This document shows positions 12,007 to 23,800 of a stretch of DNA of 64,000 nt, piece after piece; within the stretch, counting starts at the first letter, position 1, and every line of letters starts with the position of its first letter. Where the stretch lies: positions 10,363,665-10,427,664 of the forward strand of contig NC_080164.1 in NCBI RefSeq assembly GCF_950295315.1. Reading direction: 5' to 3'. The DNA comes from Erinaceus europaeus (Eukaryota; Chordata; Mammalia; Eulipotyphla; Erinaceidae). The translations under genes were made by a program, and so were the position numbers. Below the pieces are notes generated by a model, which worked only from the letters and a program-made list of their open reading frames with translations, did no database searches and was not told the DNA's origin.

Positions 12007-12292
12007 CCTTGTTTTTTATTTTCCCTTTTGTTGCCCTTGTTGTTTTATTCTTGTAGTTATTATTGTTGTTGTTATTGATGTTGTTGTTGTTGGATAGGAC
12101 AGAGAGAAATGGAGAGAGGAGGGGAAGACAGAGAGGGGGAGAGAAAGACAGACACCTGCAGACCTGTATCACTGCCTGTGAAGCGACTCCCCTGCAGGTG
12201 GGGAGCCGGGGGCTCGAACCGGCATCCTTAAGCCGGTCCTTGCGCTTAACCCGGTCCTTGCGCTTAACCCGCTGTGCCACCGCCCGACTCCC
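12007..12292 (-). mobile_element. SINE-A with target-site duplication
   Basis: Flanked by agaaagctctt at 11996-12006 and 12293-12303. The head contains an extra tandem copy of ccggtccttgcgcttaac (12234-12268). Confidence 0.95.
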
Positions 12293-12303
12293 AGAAAGCT
12301 CTT

Positions 12304-13500
12304 TTCTTTCTGGTCACAGTATCTTGTTTTATTTGGTCATAGCTGTCAGTTTAGTGTCCGGTGATTTCCTGTAGACTTGTCCTCTTTCTCTCTCAACAAT
12401 AACTGATATTTCAGTCATCCCCCCCCCCCCCAACAATTTGACCTTTAAAATATACTGTCCTCTGAACACCTCTACGGCCTTGGCAATGAATCAAGACATT
12501 CTTCGTGAGTGAGGAGCTGTAACCTTTTCAGAGGATTTTTAAAAAACTGGATTGGCTACAGTGCATTACGTTAAGGCTCCTAATGTACTTTTCCAAATGA
12601 ACGTAAAAAAGCCTCAGGTAGACTACAGAAGGCAGCTTCCATCACTGTGGCATCGTCGGGAATACAGAGCAGAGGGTATGTTGTAACATGCTGAGTACGG
12701 ACCTTGTGATGCAGGTTACTGTGGGCCACAAATATCAGAAGGTCCAGAACCCTACTGTCAAAGCTGAATGCTTACACAGCAAAGGCTTGTATACAAAGGC
12801 TCATAGGCCGGTTACCAGATCTCTGTGAAGAGGGACTGCACCAGACAGTTAGAGGGCCAATCCCCCTGGTTTCTGTTTCCAGTATAAATCTGACCTCAGT
12901 GCATTCAAGCACAGACAGAGAAGGAGTGAACTCAGTTCTGGAATTCCAAGACTCCTGCTACTCCATCACCTTCACTGAGCATTTTTAGCAGTCGCACTGG
13001 TGCTGAGGACACAGGGTAAGCAGAATATCAGGACCAGCGACACTGCAGCCATTTCTGGGCCCTGAAGGTACAAGTGAAGGACCGAACAGCATCCCAGCAT
13101 CTCCAGGGCTGTGGACTCGAAGTTTCCTCGTGCTCGTGTATGATACAGTGAGCAGGCGGCTACATTTTTGCTTCTCTGCCCAAAGACAGTCTTCAGAACC
13201 ATTCCCTATGGCACAGTGAGAACTGTAGCTTCTCTCTCTCAGAGATTCCCTCTAGAGGGGCAGAAGCAAAGAAGTCTAACAGCAGCAAGCACGAAAGAGC
13301 TGTGAGTCAGGAGGACCTCTCGGCTAAGGCGGTGTTTGGTAAGTATTAGATTTCCCTCCTGTTTGTGCAAGAACAGCTACTGGAGCCATCATCACACAGA
13401 AGGGTCATTTCTGATCACAGTGTCCACTAGTTTTAGCAGTTTTGGCGCAGGGATTTGACTTGACACCAGTGTTCTAAGAATCTGAGAGGTAGAAATGATG
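12304..13500. other. Intron, no recognised element
   Basis: Contains a C-run (12420-12431), otherwise no repeat or exon that I recognise. Confidence 0.45.
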
Positions 13501-13505
13501 AACAA

Positions 13506-13745
13506 TCGGGGCTGGGTGGTGGTTCACTTGGTTGAGTGCACATGCTACAACGCACAAGGACCCAGGTTCGAGCCCCCGGTCCCCACCTGCAGGGGGAAAG
13601 CTTTAGCCAGTGGTGAAGCAGGACTGCAGGTGTCTCTCTGTCTCTCTTTCTGTATATCACCCCCTTCCCCTTCAATTTCTGGCTGTCTCTATCCAATTAG
13701 TAAATAAAGATAATAAAAAAATTAAAAAGTATTTAAAAAAATGAA
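13506..13745 (+). mobile_element. SINE-B
   Basis: Plus-strand copy: head ggctgggtggtggttcactt, B-box ggttcgagccccc (13565-13577), cctgcagggggaaagcttt (13588-13606) and tail taaataaagataataaaaa. Confidence 0.94.
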
Positions 13746-14418
13746 AGAAATGATAAATCTTTCAGCAATGTGGAGCAGTGCCCTAACTGTTGACTTTTCA
13801 CCTTCAAATTCAGATTTCTTCTATTGGGGGGCGTAGTTTTATTATCATGAACCCCTCTACATACTATCTACATGCTGTTGGTCTTTGCAGGACTCGAGCA
13901 TTTCTAGCCGAAGTGGATTTCTGCAAAGTAGTCTTTGGCACCGAGAGGGTCATTCCCCGTCCTGCTGAGCCACCTTCTCTACCCCACAGTGACATTCTCC
14001 CTCCAGGCTGAGGAGGAGGGCTCTTGTCAGCAGCTGCAGCTGTGCTTTCTGTGTCAGCCCCACCTGGAGCTGTAGCCAAGCACGACGTAAGGAAGCCAGA
14101 TGTGTCACAGCTACCGCTCACTGCGGGCTCCTTGGCAGTCGCTAGCCTCCATCGTTCAATAATATCTCTACAAGCTCTTGGGTTTCGTCTTTCACATCCA
14201 GGTCCATGACCTACCTGAAAGTTACTTTTCTGTGTCGTGTGAAATACTGCTGTAATTTAAGTTTCCTCCATATGGAAACCCCATCGCCGCAGCTCTGTTA
14301 ACTGCAAAGGCTGTTCTTGCCCTGCTTTGCCAGCAGTGCCTCTGCTGGGCAGTTCGTGTATGTGTGAAGGAACCTTTCTTGGGCTCTAGTCTGCTTTCCT
14401 AGCTCTTCACCAGGAGCA

Positions 14419-14420
<2 letters not shown>

Positions 14421-14482
<62 letters not shown>
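14421..14482. repeat. (GT)31 microsatellite
   Basis: Pure GT run, the longest dinucleotide repeat in the window. Confidence 0.98.
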
Positions 14483-14486
<4 letters not shown>

Positions 14487-15230
14487 ACCAAAAGTTTTAG
14501 GATGCATTTTACTGGGCTGTAGGAAAAGCCATGGTGTAGATAATTTTTGGTAGAGTTAAGTTATATCTCATTTCTTCTTCAGAAATGCTTTGGCTAGTTC
14601 TGACTGCATTTTCCACAGGGATTTTGGAATTGGCTACACGAGTTCCACAAACATCCTGTTGAGATTCTGAGGGGGGCTGTATCTTAGAGGTGTGTCATTT
14701 ACAAATTAATCTGAGGAGCAGTGTGTTTATATGATTGAGGTTTCCAGTCTAGAAATGTGGGCTAGCTCTTCTCTCATTACACGTTTCCAAAGAGAGTTTT
14801 ATGTATTTTATGTGTGGTCATCTTACACATTTTGTCACATTATTAGCGACTTATTTTTATGCTATTGTAAATAGGATATACAATTTTCATCTTTGAAACT
14901 GATGTATTGATATGTACAATATAAATTTGATTTGCATGTTTCTTTATGTCTAATATCTTGTTTTTAAGTTGTTTTGAGTGACCTAAGTGCATACTTATAA
15001 TACCTCTAACTATATTTATTCCTTTCAAATTCTTTTATCTTGCTTCTTTTCCTTACCTTATTCAGCTGGCCAAACCAAAGCCCTACTACAACACTAAATA
15101 AAGAGAACTCTTGCTCCTGAACTCAAGGGAAATATGTCGACAGAGCCATCATAAATATGCTAGCCACTGAAATCTGCTAGAGATATACTTGGTCCGATTA
15201 AAAAACAATTATTTCTTTTTTGTTACCTGC
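14483..15230. other. Intron, AT-rich, no recognised element
   Basis: The plus strand has the look of an old L1 or L2 remnant (for example 14590-14650), but I could not place it. Confidence 0.4.
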
Positions 15231-15231
15231 T

Positions 15232-15462
15232 CTGTAAAATCCTTCCCTCTCTTTCTCCCCCTCCTCTTCAATTTCTTTCTGTCCTGTCCAATAAATGGAA
15301 AAAATAGCCTCCAGGTAAAATCTCTCCCTCTCTTTCTCCCCCTCCTCTCTCAATTTCTCTCTGTCCTGTCCAATAAATGGAAAAAATGGCCTCCAGGAGT
15401 GGTAGATTTGTAGTGCTGGCACTGAACCCCAGAGACAACCCAGGAGACAAAAAAAAAAAAAA
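15232..15462 (+). mobile_element. SINE-A 3' part with internal tandem duplication
   Basis: The head is absent. The pyrimidine block through gcctccagg is present twice in tandem (about 15235-15316 and 15317-15400), followed by one 3' block and poly-A (15451-15462). Confidence 0.85.
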
Positions 15463-15684
15463 GCTATTTGTGAACTTTTATATGTAACTCTTTTAAATGG
15501 AAATAAAAAATAAAATGTCTAGTTATTATTCATACACATAGGATTTCAATTTTTGTTTTACTGAGAAAGAGTGCTCTTTTGCATTGGGAAAAATAACACT
15601 TCAAAAAACTATTAGTCCCCAGACAATAATTAAGATCCACCTGCAAATCAGATTTCAGCTCAGGCAAAACAACAACAAAATTTG

Positions 15685-16060
15685 ATTGGCTTTGTATGTT
15701 AACTCTCTTTTCAACCACCAGGTTCCAGATGCTAACATGCCGACCAGACTTCTCTGGACAGACAACCCCACCAGTGTGTCCTGGAGCCCCGCTTCCCCAG
15801 AGCCCCGCCCCACTAGGGAAAGAGAGAGACAGGCTGGGAGTATGGATCCACTTGTCAAAGCCCAGGCTCAGCGGGGAAGCAGTGAGAGAAGCCAAACCTG
15901 CATCCCACAATGACCTTGGGTCCATACTCCCAGGGTTAAAAAATAGTAACGCTATCAGGGGAGGGGAAGGGATACAGAGGTCTGGTGGTGGGAACTATGT
16001 GAAGTTGTACCCCTTTTATCCTATGATTTAGTCAATGTTTCCTTTTTATAAATAAAAAAA
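15685..16060 (+). mobile_element. Interspersed retroposon, probable L1-subfamily 3' end
   Basis: Homologous to 18445-18845 and, diverged, to 54730-55100. Shared blocks are ggttccagatgctaacatg, gggaaagagagagacaggct, ccttgggtccatactcccag, ctggtggtgggaactatgtg and a final AATAAA/poly-A. Because the copy at 57352 is joined directly to L1 ORF2 sequence, I infer that this is a 3' UTR of an L1 subfamily. Confidence 0.7.
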
Positions 16061-16069
16061 TTAGTAGTA

Positions 16070-16310
16070 AGGGTCCGGGTGGTGGCGCACCTGGTTGAGT
16101 GCATGTATGAATTACAATGCGCAAGGACCTGGGTTCAAGCCCCCGGTCCCCACCTGCAGGGGGAAAGCTTTGTGAGTGGTGAAGCAGGGCTGCAGGTGTC
16201 TCTGTTTCTCTCCCTCTCTATCACCCTCATCCCTCTTGATTTCTGGCTGTCCTTATCAAATAAATAAAAGAATTTAAAAAATAAATAAAAATTATTAGTA
16301 GAAAAACCCA
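16070..16310 (+). mobile_element. SINE-B
   Basis: Full plus-strand copy: head gggtccgggtggtggcgcac, ttcaagcccccggtcccc (16134-16151) and an A-rich AAATAA tail. Confidence 0.94.
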
Positions 16311-16794
16311 CCAGAATAATGTTTTGACCACTCAATGCCAGCAGATTCGGGAACATACTAAGGATGCAGCTATAGATATCCACAGATGAAATGTAAAAGT
16401 GTATCTTGAAGAAATCTTTCTTATGACCGGAAATAGCTTTGAAATGAAGTAAACTGGAGGTGGTCACGGCTACTTTTCGTTAGCTATTCAAAGGGCATTA
16501 CTGCCTCCTTCTCCCCTTCCTCTCACCTTCCCCAATTACTAAAAATAAACATATATTTATAATGTGCAAGACAGGTATGGACTGAACATAAAATGTTTCA
16601 CATTTTGCCCCTATAAACTTTCTAATCTTGCTTACAAAATCTTTTCTCCGGTTTGAGTATAAAGGTTTTGTTCTTTTATGAAAACTGAGCCAGGAAATAC
16701 AGACTTCCCTTTCTTTATCCAGAGGATTCTGTAAAGTAAGAGAGTTATTTGTTCTCTAAATAACTGATGGGACTTATTAGTAAAACTTACGGGA

Positions 16795-17132
16795 GTCGGG
16801 CAGCAGTGCAGCGGGTTAAGCGCAGGTGGTGCAAAGTGCAAGGATCCCGGTTGGAGCCCCCCGGCTCCCCACCTGCAGGGGAGTCACTTCACAGACAGTG
16901 AAGCAGGTCTGCAGGTGTCTATCTTTCTCTCCCCCTCTCTGTCTTCCCCTCCTCTCTCCATTTCTCTCTGTCCTATCCAACAACGAACGACATCAACAAT
17001 AACCATAATAATAACCACAACCAGGCTACAACAACAAGGGCAACAAAAGGGGGAAAAATGGCCTCCAGGAGCAGTGGATTCATGGTGCAGGCACTGAGCC
17101 CCAGCAATAACCCTGGAGGCAAAAAAAAAAAA
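16795..17132 (+). mobile_element. SINE-A, long form
   Basis: Plus-strand copy: head gggagtcgggcagcagtgca, 3' block cctccaggagcagtggattc (17062-17081) and poly-A (17120-17131). Confidence 0.95.
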
Positions 17133-17140
17133 GATAATTG

Positions 17141-17432
17141 GGAGCCTGGTGGTAGCACAGTGGGTTAAATGCACATGGTGTGAAGCGCAAGGACCAGCCC
17201 AAGGATCCCGGTTCAAGCCCCCGGCTCCCTACCTGTGGGGGAAGGGGGTCGCTTTAGAAGCAGTGAAGCAGGTCTGCAGGTGTCTATCTTTCTCTCCCCC
17301 TCTCTGTCTTCCCCTCCTCTCTCCATTTCTCTCTGTCCTATCCAACAACGACAACAACAATAATAACTACGACAATAAAACAAGGGCAACAAAAGGGAAT
17401 AAATAAATAAAATAAATATTTTTTAAAAATCA
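17141..17432 (+). mobile_element. SINE-A
   Basis: A second plus-strand copy starts 9 bases after the previous tail: head gggagcctggtggtagcaca, the (CAA/CAATAA)n region and an AAATAAATAA tail. The two copies are in tandem, probably from insertion into the tail of the first. Confidence 0.95.
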
Positions 17433-17588
17433 GTAAGACTTGGAGTTGGATGTCTAGGATGTTTCTGCTATGGATGGACTCCATTTCTTTAGTGACTCAG
17501 AACCAGCCAGGCTTTCTGTTTCTTCTGGAACCTGTAGGGATTTGTCCATTTCACTAAACTTCCAAACCCATTGGTCTCAAGTCACTTA

Positions 17589-17669
17589 CTGGGTTGTCCA
17601 AAAAAGTTATGATGTATTTTCTCTTTTTCAATGCAAAAATGCATAACTGACTTGTTCAACAACCCAACA
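17589..17669. mobile_element. Mariner-type MITE (81 bp) with TA duplications
   Basis: The element begins ctgggttgtccaaaaaagtt and ends with ttgttcaacaacccaaca, giving imperfect terminal inverted repeats of the mariner kind (TGGGTTG..CAACCCA). It is bordered by TA at 17587-17588 and 17670-17671. Inner parts (gttatgatg / catgcataac region) also pair, so the whole folds as a hairpin, like MADE1-type elements. No transposase. Confidence 0.75.
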
Positions 17670-17782
17670 TAATATCCCACCATTACATTTCAATTTCTGG
17701 ACCATTAGTAGTGATGCTGCCTCCTTCCTTCTTAACATTTCCTGCTAACACCTGAGGTAGCTAGTCGTGAATGATTATGAAG

Positions 17783-18230
17783 AGGTGTTGGGTGGTGGCA
17801 CACCAGGTAGAGTGAACATGTTACCCCTGTGTGAGGAACAGGGTTTAAGCCTCTTGCCCCCACTTGTTGGGGGGAAGCGTCAGAGGCAGTGGAGCAGTGC
17901 TGCAAGTGTGTCTCCCACCCCCATTAAAAAAATTTTTTTTTATTTTTAAAGTTTTTATTTATTTATTCCCTTTTGTTGTTGATGTTGTCGTTGTTGGATA
18001 GGACAGAGAGAAATGAAAAGAAGAGGGGAAGAGAGGTGGAGAGAGAGACACCTGCAGACCTGCTTCACCGCCTGTGAAGTGACTCCCCTGCAGGTGGGGA
18101 GCCGGGGGCTCAAACCGGGATCCTTACACGGGTCCTTGTGCTTTGCGCCACGTGCGCTTAACCTGCTGCGCTATAGCCCGACTCCCCAAGTCCCACCCCC
18201 ATTTTTTCTTTGTCTCTATAAAAAAAAGGG
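17783..18230 (+). mobile_element. SINE-B-like element, interrupted
   Basis: Head ttgggtggtggcacaccagg, body with gaagcgtcagaggcagtgga, then the SINE-A at 17926-18190, then the remaining ctttgtctctataaaaaaa end at 18207-18228. Confidence 0.8.
17926..18190 (-). mobile_element. SINE-A nested in SINE-B, with target-site duplication
   Basis: Flanked by tcccacccccatt at 17913-17925 and 18191-18203. Complete minus-strand copy. Confidence 0.94.
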
Positions 18231-18439
18231 ATTCTCTAATTCTATTCCAGGTAGTTCACTTCCTAACAAAGTCCCAAAACCTAGATATAGACCAGGTCGC
18301 GTGAGATAGAGCGTATGTTCACACGTATCCATAAACTCGGGCAAAAGATATACCTGAAAGCAGAAGTACACAAGAGTCTGCAGTGAGTACCTCCCAACAC
18401 TTCATCTCCACTATTCCAGCCTTTAGGTCCATGATTGTT

Positions 18440-18850
18440 CAACAATTTGTTTGGCTTTGTATGTTAACTCTCTTTTCAGCCACCAGGTTCCAGATGCTAG
18501 CATGATGCCAAACAGACTTCCCTGCACAGATGACCCCATCAATGTGTCCTGGAGCTCCTTTTCCCCAGAGCCCCACCCTAATAGGGAAAGAGAGAGACAG
18601 GCTGGGAGTATGGATCAAACTGTCAACGCCCATGTTCAGCGGGGAAGCAATGACAGAAGCCAGACCTTCCACCTTCTGCATCCCACAATGACCTTGGGTC
18701 CATACTCCCAGAGGGATAAAGAATAGGCAGCTATCAGGGGAGGGGATGGGATATGGAGATCTGGTGGTGGGAATTGTGTGGAGTTGTACCCCTTTTATCC
18801 TACGGTTTTGTTAATGTCTCCTTTTTTAAATAAAAAATTTTTTTTTTAAA
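18440..18850 (+). mobile_element. Interspersed retroposon, probable L1-subfamily 3' end
   Basis: Second copy of the 15685-16060 family, with nearly the same borders: tttggctttgtatgttaact near the left and ataaaaaattttttttttaa at the end. The left borders coincide in both copies, suggesting a common truncation point or a unit of fixed length. Confidence 0.7.
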
Positions 18851-19159
18851 AGTCAGTACAAATGTACTGGGAGCAGTACGTTTGTCAGACAGGTGCTACG
18901 TCCCAAAGATGACCCAGATGACGAAAACAGACAACGTCACAAAGGAACTCCTCTATCTCTGGTCATGTTCCCCACCCTCTCAGGACGTGTTCTGTTTAAT
19001 GCTCAACACATGGTGAAGGTATCAGTATGCAAAAAAAGAAAAAAAAACTTGTCCAAAGAATGTAGCTGTGAAAGCTTAAACCAGAATTACTTGGAAGAGC
19101 CAAAAATAGAACCAGTTTGCTATAGACACCGGCCGCATGAATACGAGAGACCCGTTTGA

Positions 19160-19330
19160 TGGAACATTTGGTGGCAGGAAACAGGTGGATCTTTATTAAC
19201 TGACAAGGGTTCTAAAGCTGTTTCTTCTCTGAAGGCAGCTTCTTGGAGTAGGAGTTGGCAACTCTCACACGAGACTATCTGAGCTTTGGGGTACTATAGG
19301 CTCAGTGGACTTTTTAATCTGCAAGCATAA
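19160..19330 (-). mobile_element. Possible LTR R-U5 fragment
   Basis: On the minus strand, AATAAAG (complement at about 19191-19197) is followed about 60 bases later by a tctctcg/gcggccggtg region, the layout of an LTR polyadenylation signal and U5. No second boundary is seen. Confidence 0.3.
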
Positions 19331-20900
19331 AGGTATTATTATTATTTTTGCTTATTTTCAGGTTCTTCAACGATATCCCCAAAAGGATAGATGGAAAAAT
19401 CAAATGCCACTGACTCTCCACTAACTGGAATGTATCAATTCACCTCTGAATCTTATTTCCTCTTCCGGGCAGCATTTCATCCTATTGGTAAATACACAAA
19501 CCAACTACTACTAGTAACTTTGTTTTCCAAAAAACTCCAGAGAATAGTGTGAGGGTAGTTCACTGTACCTTAGACCTGCATTTCTAATAACCACCACAGA
19601 TGGCCAGAGAAAATATTCAGGGCTCGGATTTTGCCAGGTGCTACAAATTCTTTACGAGGGCGCTAAAACTAAGTCACATTTTACTACATGCTGTTTGTAA
19701 GAGCAGGGGAAAAGTAGGCTAAAACATATTATAAGCATTTAAAATGGGAAAGCTAAACATCCCCCCCGCCCCAGCTAACCCGAACAACCAACTAATGAAA
19801 ATGGTCTGTCTGTAAGAGCCTAATAATCTAGCCCACTGTTCATTGGAGTTTCAATTTTATTTCAAAATAAAGGGCTTCCCTGTATATATTAAATCGTTCT
19901 CAGAGATCTAGACAGCATAAATGGTTAATACGGTTGCTGCCATACTAAAAAAAAAAAAAAAAAAATAGTCCCATACAGATTCCATACTGGCTATGTAACC
20001 CAGAGTACATATGAAACTTCAGACTGATCAAATCAGCTGGCAGAAAGAGGAAGCAATCCATTACTTTCTCTAAATGATCCATTACTGTGACCCATATTAA
20101 ACGCAAGCGAGGGAAACTCCAAAAACACTCAAGCAACGATGGGGTTCCGTGTAGTTGATCTGTATCAATAGCAAATTGGGAAGGAAAGCACACCCTGAAA
20201 TCATGGGAACGTAGCGAAACAATAAGGAAGTTCTATTATACACTCTGAATGCATCGTTGCCTCGCAGAAATAGAACAAGTCCAGTGACTGTTTACCGCAG
20301 CTCACACAGCGCAGGGTAAGACTGTGTTTCTCCTCTTTCGAGAACAAAAACTACTACTTGTGAGATAAATCTTAACACCTTCCTTAGGTACCATATTTGA
20401 TAGGCTAAGTTGCAGCAATAAAGTAGTCTCTTATTCAAACAGAAATCTACTGGCAAAAAAAAAAAAAACAGAAACAAAAACCGCTGAGGTCAAAGGAAGT
20501 ATAGCCGATTTGATTGCACAGCTGTGCAGAGAAGGTTTCCGAATCTGTACATATGACAAAATATTTCTTATGTTACTGTCTCATTAAAAAAAAAAAAAAC
20601 CTTTCATGATGGCCAATGCATTCTACTCCAAGGAAATCTTTTCAAATATTTTATATTCTCATCTAAAATTTCCCAGAGCCGATTTTTGATAATGACATAC
20701 GACCACGCTGTCTGACTAGTACAGGAATATAAATACACATCAGGATATTTTATACACAGTATAAGTTTGGGGGATTAGAGATGGTATTTTTATATTTTCT
20801 TTTTCTAAATTTATTTTATTATTATTACTACTACTAATGTTTCACTTGAAGCACAGCTGTAAGGTACTGACGATGATGATGTTCAGGTGTGGTTTGTATG
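19331..20900. other. Intron with few repeats
   Basis: About 1.6 kb with only A-runs (19948-19965, 20456-20470, 20585-20600) and no SINE. Nothing coding is recognised. Confidence 0.45.
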
Positions 20901-20928
20901 CAATCTGCTTCATTAAAAAGGAATATGG

Positions 20929-21142
20929 CCCAGCCCCCGGCTCCACACCTGCAGGGGAGTCGCTTCACAGGTGGTGAAGCAGGTCTGCAGGTGTCTATCT
21001 TTCTCTCCCCATCTCTGTCTTCCCTTCCTCACTCCATTTCTCTCTGTCGTATCCAACAACGAACGGTATCAACAATAACTACAACAACAATAAAAACAAC
21101 AAAGGGCAACAAAAGGGAAAATAAATTTTAAAAAAATTAAAA
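20929..21142 (+). mobile_element. SINE-A, 5'-truncated, inserted in L1
   Basis: Flanked by aaaaaggaatatgg (20915-20928 and 21143-21156). The copy starts inside the tRNA-unrelated body (ccagcccccggctccacacc), so the head is missing. Confidence 0.92.
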
Positions 21143-21412
21143 AAAAAGGAATATGGGATGATCTCACTCACAGGCAGAAGCTGAAAAACAAGATCAGAAG
21201 AGAAAACACTCAGCAGAACTTGGACTGGAGTCGGGGTATGGCACCAAAGTCAAAGCGAATCCAGGTCCTGGAACAGGATGACAGAGGACCTAGTGGCATT
21301 TGTATTGTTATGTGGAAAACTGAGAAATGTTAGTGCCTGTACAAACGATTGCATTTACTGTTGACTGTAAAACATTAATCCCCTAATAAAGAAATTTAAA
21401 AAGTAAGAAAGA
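21143..21412 (+). mobile_element. L1 3' end
   Basis: Same order as the young L1 3' UTR: atatgggatgatctcactca, ctgaaaaacaagatcagaag, ggcaccaaagtcaaagcgaa, tgttatgtggaaaactgaga and cctaataaagaaatttaaaa. Confidence 0.9.
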
Positions 21413-21474
21413 AAAAGTAGGAAGAAAAAGAGGCTTTCCTTTCCCACCTGCAAGGTGTGCGGGGACTTCATGAG

Positions 21475-21682
21475 TAGTGAAGCAATGCTGCAAGTGTCTC
21501 TCCTTCTCTACCCTATTCTGCCTCTCCCTCCCCTTTCAATTTCTCTGTCTCTAAAATGTAAATATGTCTATTTAAAAAAGCTCTTTTTCTTTTAAAGAAC
21601 ACCCCCTTTTTTCTTAGCAAAGAGTAAAATATAAAAACCATCACTAACTTACTTATACTAAGTTTGTGTAACTTACTGCCTC
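21475..21682 (+). repeat. Left arm of a 208-bp inverted duplication
   Basis: Its reverse complement is at 22912-23119, well over 90% identical by eye. The arm combines a SINE-B-like end (tagtgaagcaatgctgcaag) with unique-looking sequence such as ttttttcttagcaaagagta. Confidence 0.88.
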
Positions 21683-22044
21683 TCATGAACCGATTTTATT
21701 CTGTCAGTGGACACCATAGGAGGGAGTTTTTGCAAAAGAGATTTTTACCAGGTGGAAATAAAGGAAACACTTTTTTACCTTTCAAGTGGTAGGTGGAACT
21801 TAACTGGAAATAGAATTATTCCTAAGGTTAACTTGATTTGATTTAATGATGGCAGGTGTGCTTTTAACGTAATAGAAGCTTCTGCTGTGTGCATTTCAAA
21901 AGCATTCGTTAATTCTGTCACTTGAAAATGATAGCAGTGTTTACTGAACACCTAGCAATGCCATCTATTTAACTTCTTGGGTTATCGTTGGGGCTGGGTG
22001 CTTGCACTACAAATCCACTGCTCCTGTGGCCATTTTTTCGATTT

Positions 22045-22320
22045 TTTAATTAATATTTATTTATTTAATTCCCTTTTGTTGCCCTTGTTGTTTTATTGTT
22101 GTAGTTACTATTGTTGTCATCGTTGTTGGATAGGACAGAGAGAAATGGAGAGAGGAAGGGAACACAGAGAGGGGGAGAGAAAGACACCTACAGACCTGCT
22201 TCACCGCTTGTGAAGCGACTCCCCTGCAGGTGGGGCGCTGGGGGCTCAAACCTGGATCCTTACACCAGTCTTGCACATTGCGCCACCTGCATTTAGCCTG
22301 CTGTGCTACCGCCCGACTCC
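22045..22320 (-). mobile_element. SINE-A (with 3' block at 21975-22040)
   Basis: Minus-strand copy up to gctaccgcccgactcc (22304-22319). The long-form 3' block ggttatcgttggggctgggt and ccactgctcctgtggccatt lie just left of it. Confidence 0.92.
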
Positions 22321-22324
22321 TTCA

Positions 22325-22514
22325 ATTTTTTTTTTTTTTTCCATTTTGGATAAGACAGAGAGAAATGGAGAGAGGAGGGGAAGACAGAGAGGGGGAGAGA
22401 AAGATAGACACCTGCTGACCTGCTTCACCGCCTGCGAAGTGACTCCCCTGCAGGTGGGGAGCTGGGGGCTTGAACAGGGATCCTTATGCTGGTCCTTGCG
22501 CTTTGCACCATGTG
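22325..22514 (-). mobile_element. SINE-A, truncated
   Basis: T-run, then the body (gataagacagagagaaatgg) to gcgctttgcaccatgtg, where it meets a plus-strand copy head-on. Confidence 0.9.
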
Positions 22515-22715
22515 TGGTAGCGCAGCAGGTTAAGTGCATGTGGCTCGAAACGCAAGGGCCAGCATCTATCTTTCTCTCCCCCTCTCTCTGTCTTCCCCTC
22601 CTCTCTCCATTTCTCTCTGTCCTATCCAACAACAACAACATTAATAATAACTACAACAATAAAACAATAAGGACAACAAAAGGGAATAAATAAATATTAA
22701 GAAATAAATCTTAAA
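22513..22715 (+). mobile_element. SINE-A with internal deletion, head-to-head with the previous copy
   Basis: Head tggtagcgcagcaggttaag, then gggccagcatctatctttct, skipping the ctgcagg body, then the pyrimidine and CAA regions and a tail. Confidence 0.88.
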
Positions 22716-22911
22716 AAAAAAAATCACACACCGTGTCTTATTTTCAATGGATAGAAGGGGTACCCCCCTGCCCTTACTGTAGCAGGAGGGCTCAGTCAAA
22801 CACACAAGCATGGAAGTTGGAGTTGCTGTTCCTTTGCAAGCTGCTGAGGTCCTCCCAGTCATAGTGATTCAGTCCTAATATATAGGTACCAGTCTTCACC
22901 CCAGAACAATG

Positions 22912-23119
22912 GAGGCAGTAAGTTACATGAACTTAGTATAAATAAGTTAGTGATGGTTTTTATATTTTACTCTTTGCTAAGAAAAAAGGGGGTGTTCTTT
23001 AAAACAAAAAGAGCTTTTTAAAATAGACATATTTACATATTAGAGACAGAGAAATTGACAGGGGAGGGAGAGGCAGAATAGGGTAGAGAAGGAGAGATAC
23101 CTGCAGCCTTGCTTCACTA
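22912..23119 (-). repeat. Right arm of the 208-bp inverted duplication
   Basis: Reverse complement of 21475-21682. The outer flanks differ completely at both ends, which fixes the borders. Confidence 0.88.
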
Positions 23120-23129
23120 TGTGATTACT

Positions 23130-23786
23130 AGTCCTCACTGCTAGATCCCAACCTTTATATGTTTACAGACTTGGGTGGGGGTGATGGGCTGTAACATTTC
23201 AGCATTCAGGAATCTATCTACCCTGTTGCTATAAACGAACTCTCTGATTGTGCCAGAGTGAAATATCTCCATCATCTCCATCTTAAAATGAACCTGATGG
23301 TAGCTTTCCATATTGACATTTGGGGCCCTGACAAGAAAGCTGATTAGCATCTAATCACCCTTCAGGAAAGCCAGAAGTCTGTGTGTTTTAGTCGAGCCCA
23401 CACAAAGAGAGCTTCCAAACTGCAAATTTAATATGCAGTCTTTACTATAAATAAGAAACAACAGATTGACAGATAGTGAAGGAAGGCCTTGAATGTGAAA
23501 GGCAAAACAAAAGCAAATCTAAAAACTCAACCCAGGGGAAGACAATGAAAAGATTGGAAGAAACAGGGCATCTGATAAGAGGCAGGTGAAGATGGTGCTT
23601 TAATTAGGAGGGGTGCCGGCTAGCAGACAGTGAAGTAGGTAGACAAGGCAGAAACCTTAAAAATTAAAATGTGTTTTTCCTCCTATAAAGCCATTACAAA
23701 TGTTGGGAGACAAATGTGGAAGAAATCCACCTTTCAGTTTCACGAAGACTGTCCCCAAGCTGAAGAACAAAGGACTCTCTTCATAT
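23130..23786. other. Intron, no recognised element
   Basis: Nothing recognised between the inverted arm and the next SINE-B. Confidence 0.45.
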
Positions 23787-23800
23787 TAAAAAGAGTCACC

